Positions 6,347 to 8,497 of a DNA stretch of 8,497 nt are shown piece by piece; the first letter of the stretch is position 1, and each line of letters starts with the position of its first letter. The position numbers and the translations under genes were made by a program. The stretch lies in NCBI GenBank assembly GCA_963609975.1, contig CAVDMD010000099.1, positions 1-8,497 on the forward strand. Direction: 5' to 3'. This DNA is from UMGS973 sp963609975. GTDB lineage: Bacteria; Bacillota; Clostridia; Peptostreptococcales; Anaerovoracaceae. The notes under the pieces are model-generated. The model saw nothing but the letters and a program-made list of their open reading frames with translations. It had not been told where the DNA came from and made no database searches.

Positions 6347-7327
6347 CTACGGAATATCAATTGTAAACGGCTCGCCTACAGTTGTACTCACCATTTTGTC
6401 CCAGTCATAATAATCAAGCTGCAGGGTATAGGATTTAACATCATAACTAAGTTCATAACTTGTATCATCTTTATTTACTCTCCAGCCGAACATATTGCCA
6501 TCCTCTCCAGCTGCTGAGAAGTGCACCTTATCACCGGTTTCATCTGTGCCGTCAAGAGAAAAAGAGCTCAGCACTTCTATTTCATCCTTATTCTCGATAT
6601 TTATATACTGCTCAATAGGCGTTATAATCAGCTTGCCTATGTGCAGCTCCCCCTCAGGGGTATCAAACACTTTATTGATTTCAACCTCCTTGGTTGCTTC
6701 TTTAAATTTCTTATTATCGAGGGTGAATTTAAAAGTAAACATTTGCCCGTCTGCATAAAATGACGCCTTGATTTCAGGATAAAGCGGCATATCATATTCA
6801 TACGTAATATTTAAAAAATATATTCCCTTATTGCCGTCGCGCTTTCCCCCAAAACAACCGGTACCATATGATTGTATATCATCTCCGTCCGCAACACTGC
6901 CAAGCCTTAACCCATTTATATATAACTCCCCATACTTGTCAACTTTACTTAACCCAAGGATAGTGCCGTCGTCCTTTTCGACAGTCACCGAAAACCTCAT
7001 CTCATAATCACTTGCCACAACCTCATTAAGAGTAAAGGTTATGTCCCCTTTTTTCTGTGTCTGGTCTATGACAGTAACATAGTCGTCCTCTGTGGAATTT
7101 CCGAGGTACTGTCCTATCCCCATAAATGCCTCTCTTGCTTTAGCCCATGCGCTTGTTCCTGCCGGAGTAAAACTGAATGCAAGAACAATACACGCTGCCA
7201 CAGCTACTGATATCCACCTTTTTTTCTTCCTTGTTCCCGTGGGTTTCTTAATCCCCGCTTCTTTATAGAAGCTGTCTATCGCTCTTGTTTTTTCTTCCGG
7301 CGTCATAATCTCAAATCTGTCCTTCAT
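6347..7327 (-). CDS. DUF4179-domain membrane protein, putative anti-sigma factor
   Basis: A 326-residue single-pass membrane protein. Residues 1-36 are a short cytoplasmic tail with the basic stretch RKKKRW at 33-38. About 37-54 form one hydrophobic segment, followed by TPAGTSAWA, and the C-terminal 270 residues are an outward-facing, beta-rich domain. The juxtamembrane part resembles DUF4179, found in Bacillota proteins encoded next to sigma-70-family genes. The N-terminal tail has no Cys and lacks the zinc-binding HxxxCxxC of ZAS anti-sigma factors. Its ATG overlaps the stop of the sigma gene as ATGA, with AAAGGGG 9 nt upstream inside that gene, so translational coupling is likely. The inferred role is to hold the sigma factor at the membrane and release it on an envelope signal. 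The signal is unknown, and the anti-sigma role rests on genomic context. Confidence 0.82.
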   Translation of the reverse strand: MKDRFEIMTPEEKTRAIDSFYKEAGIKKPTGTRKKKRWISVAVAACIVLAFSFTPAGTSAWAKAREAFMGIGQYLGNSTEDDYVTVIDQTQKKGDITFTLNEVVASDYEMRFSVTVEKDDGTILGLSKVDKYGELYINGLRLGSVADGDDIQSYGTGCFGGKRDGNKGIYFLNITYEYDMPLYPEIKASFYADGQMFTFKFTLDNKKFKEATKEVEINKVFDTPEGELHIGKLIITPIEQYINIENKDEIEVLSSFSLDGTDETGDKVHFSAAGEDGNMFGWRVNKDDTSYELSYDVKSYTLQLDYYDWDKMVSTTVGEPFTIDIP

Positions 7328-7854
7328 CTGTCCGCACCCCTTTCTTCCATGGTTTTGCGAATTTTTTTCCTTCCTCTTGAAAGCCTCGAATACACCACAT
7401 CTCTTTTGAGTCCCGTTGATGCGGTAATTTCCTCTGCAGTCTGCTCATATACATAGCGCCTTTTGAATATCTCTCTGTCCTCTTCACACAGACACTCCAG
7501 CAGTTCATCAATCACTGTTTCCCCTGAATATTCATCATACACAGCCGGCTCTGTCATGGCTTCCGCTCTGTTATCGTGGCGGATTTCTTTCCTGAGAAAA
7601 TCAACCGCCTTGTGCTTTGCCACAGCGACAAGCCACGAGGTTATGCTTCCCTTTGAGCTGTCAAAGCTGCCGCCGGTTTTCCATACGGCCATAAGCACAT
7701 CGTTAAAGCATTCTTCCCAGTGCTGTCTGTGCTGTCCGAGACTTCTGCACAGCACTGTTTTAATAAGGTCGCCATATTCTGCCACTATGTACTCGATTGC
7801 CTGCGGATTTCCTGCTGCAATATGAGCGATGCAGTTTTCCTTTGTAATTTTCAA
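7324..7854 (-). CDS. sigma-70 family (ECF-like) RNA polymerase sigma factor
   Basis: A 176-residue sigma factor with region 2 at about 13-93 (AIEYIVAEYGDLIKTVL, then WEECFNDVLMAVWKT, then TSWLVAVAKHKAVDFLRK) and region 4 at about 116-170 (LLECLCEEDREIFKRRYVY, then the helix-turn-helix TAEEITASTGLKRDVVYSRL followed by SRGRKKIRK). Region 3 is absent, as in ECF sigmas. I choose the TTG at 7854, which follows AAAGGAG (7864-7870) by 9 nt and gives the usual MKITKEN N-terminus. The ATG at 7941 would place coding sequence over the likely -10 element. It is the first gene of a two-gene operon with the DUF4179 protein, overlapping it by 4 nt. Such pairs commonly autoregulate; a promoter recognised by this sigma cannot be singled out here. 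Confidence 0.9.
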   Translation of the reverse strand: MKITKENCIAHIAAGNPQAIEYIVAEYGDLIKTVLCRSLGQHRQHWEECFNDVLMAVWKTGGSFDSSKGSITSWLVAVAKHKAVDFLRKEIRHDNRAEAMTEPAVYDEYSGETVIDELLECLCEEDREIFKRRYVYEQTAEEITASTGLKRDVVYSRLSRGRKKIRKTMEERGADR

Positions 7855-7863
7855 GACCGCTTT

Positions 7864-7870
7864 CTCCTTT
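7864..7870 (-). promoter_or_regulatory. ribosome binding site supporting the TTG start of the sigma gene
   Basis: AAAGGAG on the minus strand, with 9 nt to TTG at 7854. No in-frame ATG has a comparable site, so the TTG start is preferred. Confidence 0.7.
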
Positions 7871-7939
7871 CCTTTGTTGTCATGTATTAATTCGCAAAGC
7901 CGCCTGCATTTCTGACAGGACAGATAAAAATATATATTC

Positions 7940-7968
7940 ATTTTATCATATATCGGGCAGATTTTTAA
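7940..7968 (-). promoter_or_regulatory. candidate promoter of the sigma/anti-sigma operon
   Basis: On the minus strand TAAAAT (7945-7940), preceded by TG in extended -10 spacing (TGATAAAAT), lies 17 bp after TTAAAA (7968-7963, 4 of 6 matches). This implies a leader of about 80 nt. An autoregulated promoter of different consensus could also lie in this gap. Confidence 0.45.
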
Positions 7969-7980
7969 GAGCTCTGCAAG

Positions 7981-8009
7981 TTGCCCTCCATATGCTTTGG
8001 TGCTAAAAT
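7981..8009 (+). promoter_or_regulatory. candidate promoter of the CorA-like gene
   Basis: TTGCCC (7981-7986, 4 of 6) and TAAAAT (8004-8009) are separated by 17 bp, with an extended -10 TG at 8001-8002. It stands back to back with the sigma-operon promoter, the two -35 elements being only 12 bp apart. Confidence 0.5.
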
Positions 8010-8046
8010 ATATGAAAAGGCAAATAATATATATGGGTGAATATTT

Positions 8047-8497
8047 ATGAAAAATTATGATATGACTCTGTTTCGGATTATGAGCAGAGAGGATTTTAAC
8101 AGTAAATATGCGGAGCGGCTTTCAGGCTGCAGAGAGCTTGCCGAAAGCCTTAAATCAATGCGCTACTGCAAGGCGGAGGTTTTTAAGGACTGTATCACAG
8201 GTATGATTCGCCTGCCTAAGAAAAACGATTTGTACAGAGATGCAGACCTTACATTCGGTTTCTGTCTGACGGAGTCTGAGATTATTTTTGTCGAAAACTC
8301 CGGTGAATTAAGACCATGGATAGAAAAACAGGCGGAAATTCTCGGCGGCGGATTTACTCCGGGACAGCTCCTGCTGCAGGTTATGGGCAATATGATATCC
8401 GATGATATACTTTATCTTTCACATATAGAGGAGCAGACAGAGATGCTTGAGGATACTATCACAGACGGCAATACCGATAATTTTTTCGTATCGCTTA
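8047..8497 (+). CDS. CorA-like divalent cation transporter, N-terminal part (truncated by window end)
   Basis: An open frame of 150 codons from ATG 8047 runs off the window, too short to be noticed against its size in full. It begins MKNYDMTLFRIMS. It includes the beta-rich stretch DADLTFGFCLTESEIIFVEN (about 66-85) and a helical segment LLLQVMGNMISDDILYLSHIEEQTEMLEDTI (about 108-138), whose spacing and HIEEQ..LEDTI pattern resemble the cytoplasmic domain and start of the long stalk helix of CorA Mg2+/Co2+ channels. The defining GMN motif and the two membrane helices would lie beyond the window, so the family call is not proven. GGGTGA (8035-8040) stands 6 nt before the ATG. It is divergent from the sigma/anti-sigma operon. 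A minus-strand reading over the same bases has no such features. Confidence 0.62.
   Translation, partial: MKNYDMTLFRIMSREDFNSKYAERLSGCRELAESLKSMRYCKAEVFKDCITGMIRLPKKNDLYRDADLTFGFCLTESEIIFVENSGELRPWIEKQAEILGGGFTPGQLLLQVMGNMISDDILYLSHIEEQTEMLEDTITDGNTDNFFVSL

Noticed and set aside
7855..7941. Extension of the sigma factor from ATG 7941
   Set aside because: The ATG overlaps the probable -10 element, has no ribosome binding site, and the added residues do not fit the family N-terminus.
8163..8390. 75-codon minus-strand frame at the right end
   Set aside because: It is the antisense shadow of the CorA-like gene, with no ribosome binding site or family features.

Overview
The window looks like chromosomal DNA of a low-to-moderate GC Bacillota, most likely a gut-type Clostridia (Oscillospiraceae/Ruminococcus-like). 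The reasons are strong AGGAGG-like ribosome binding sites, a near-consensus housekeeping promoter, a TTG start, a sigma-70/DUF4179 gene pair and a yybP-ykoY-type riboswitch. The taxonomic guess is inference. No phage, IS element, CRISPR array, tRNA or rRNA is visible.

Layout, left to right. (1) 1-171: no supported gene. (2) 172-1506 (-): a MATE-family efflux transporter. It diverges from (3) 1590-2453 (+): a MerR-family activator with a GyrI-like effector domain. The 83-bp gap holds a MerR-type promoter for the pump (19-bp spacer with a dyad) whose -35 overlaps the -10 of merR. (4) 2440-3459 (-): a two-domain protein, an N-terminal LOG/TIGR00730 phosphoribohydrolase fused to a C-terminal DNA-deoxyinosine (hypoxanthine) glycosylase. 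Its 3' end overlaps the 3' end of merR by 14 bp. (5) 3536-6088 (-): a P2A-type cation ATPase, preceded by a yybP-ykoY (Mn2+) riboswitch with an overlapping intrinsic terminator (6109-6236) and a strong promoter (6243-6271). (6) 6347-7327 (-) and 7324-7854 (-): a membrane-anchored DUF4179 putative anti-sigma factor and its sigma-70-family partner, overlapping by ATGA and ended by a C(UUCG)G hairpin. (7) 8047-8497 (+): the 5' part of a CorA-like divalent cation transporter, cut by the window edge and divergent from the sigma operon.

How the parts work together. The left third is a drug-sensing regulator and pump module. The middle is a metal-homeostasis unit: the riboswitch should let transcription into the ATPase only when Mn2+ is high, and the ATPase keeps only one ion site (the site I Glu is replaced by Ala), which fits Mn2+ export. 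The LOG-glycosylase fusion lies 76 bp downstream of the ATPase with no visible terminator between them, so it may be read from the same Mn-controlled transcript. The sigma/anti-sigma pair and the CorA-like gene share a compact divergent promoter region.

The points most worth a second look are the LOG-glycosylase fusion, which joins a purine nucleotide N-glycosidase fold with a DNA base-excision enzyme, and the unusually compact Mn2+ riboswitch.
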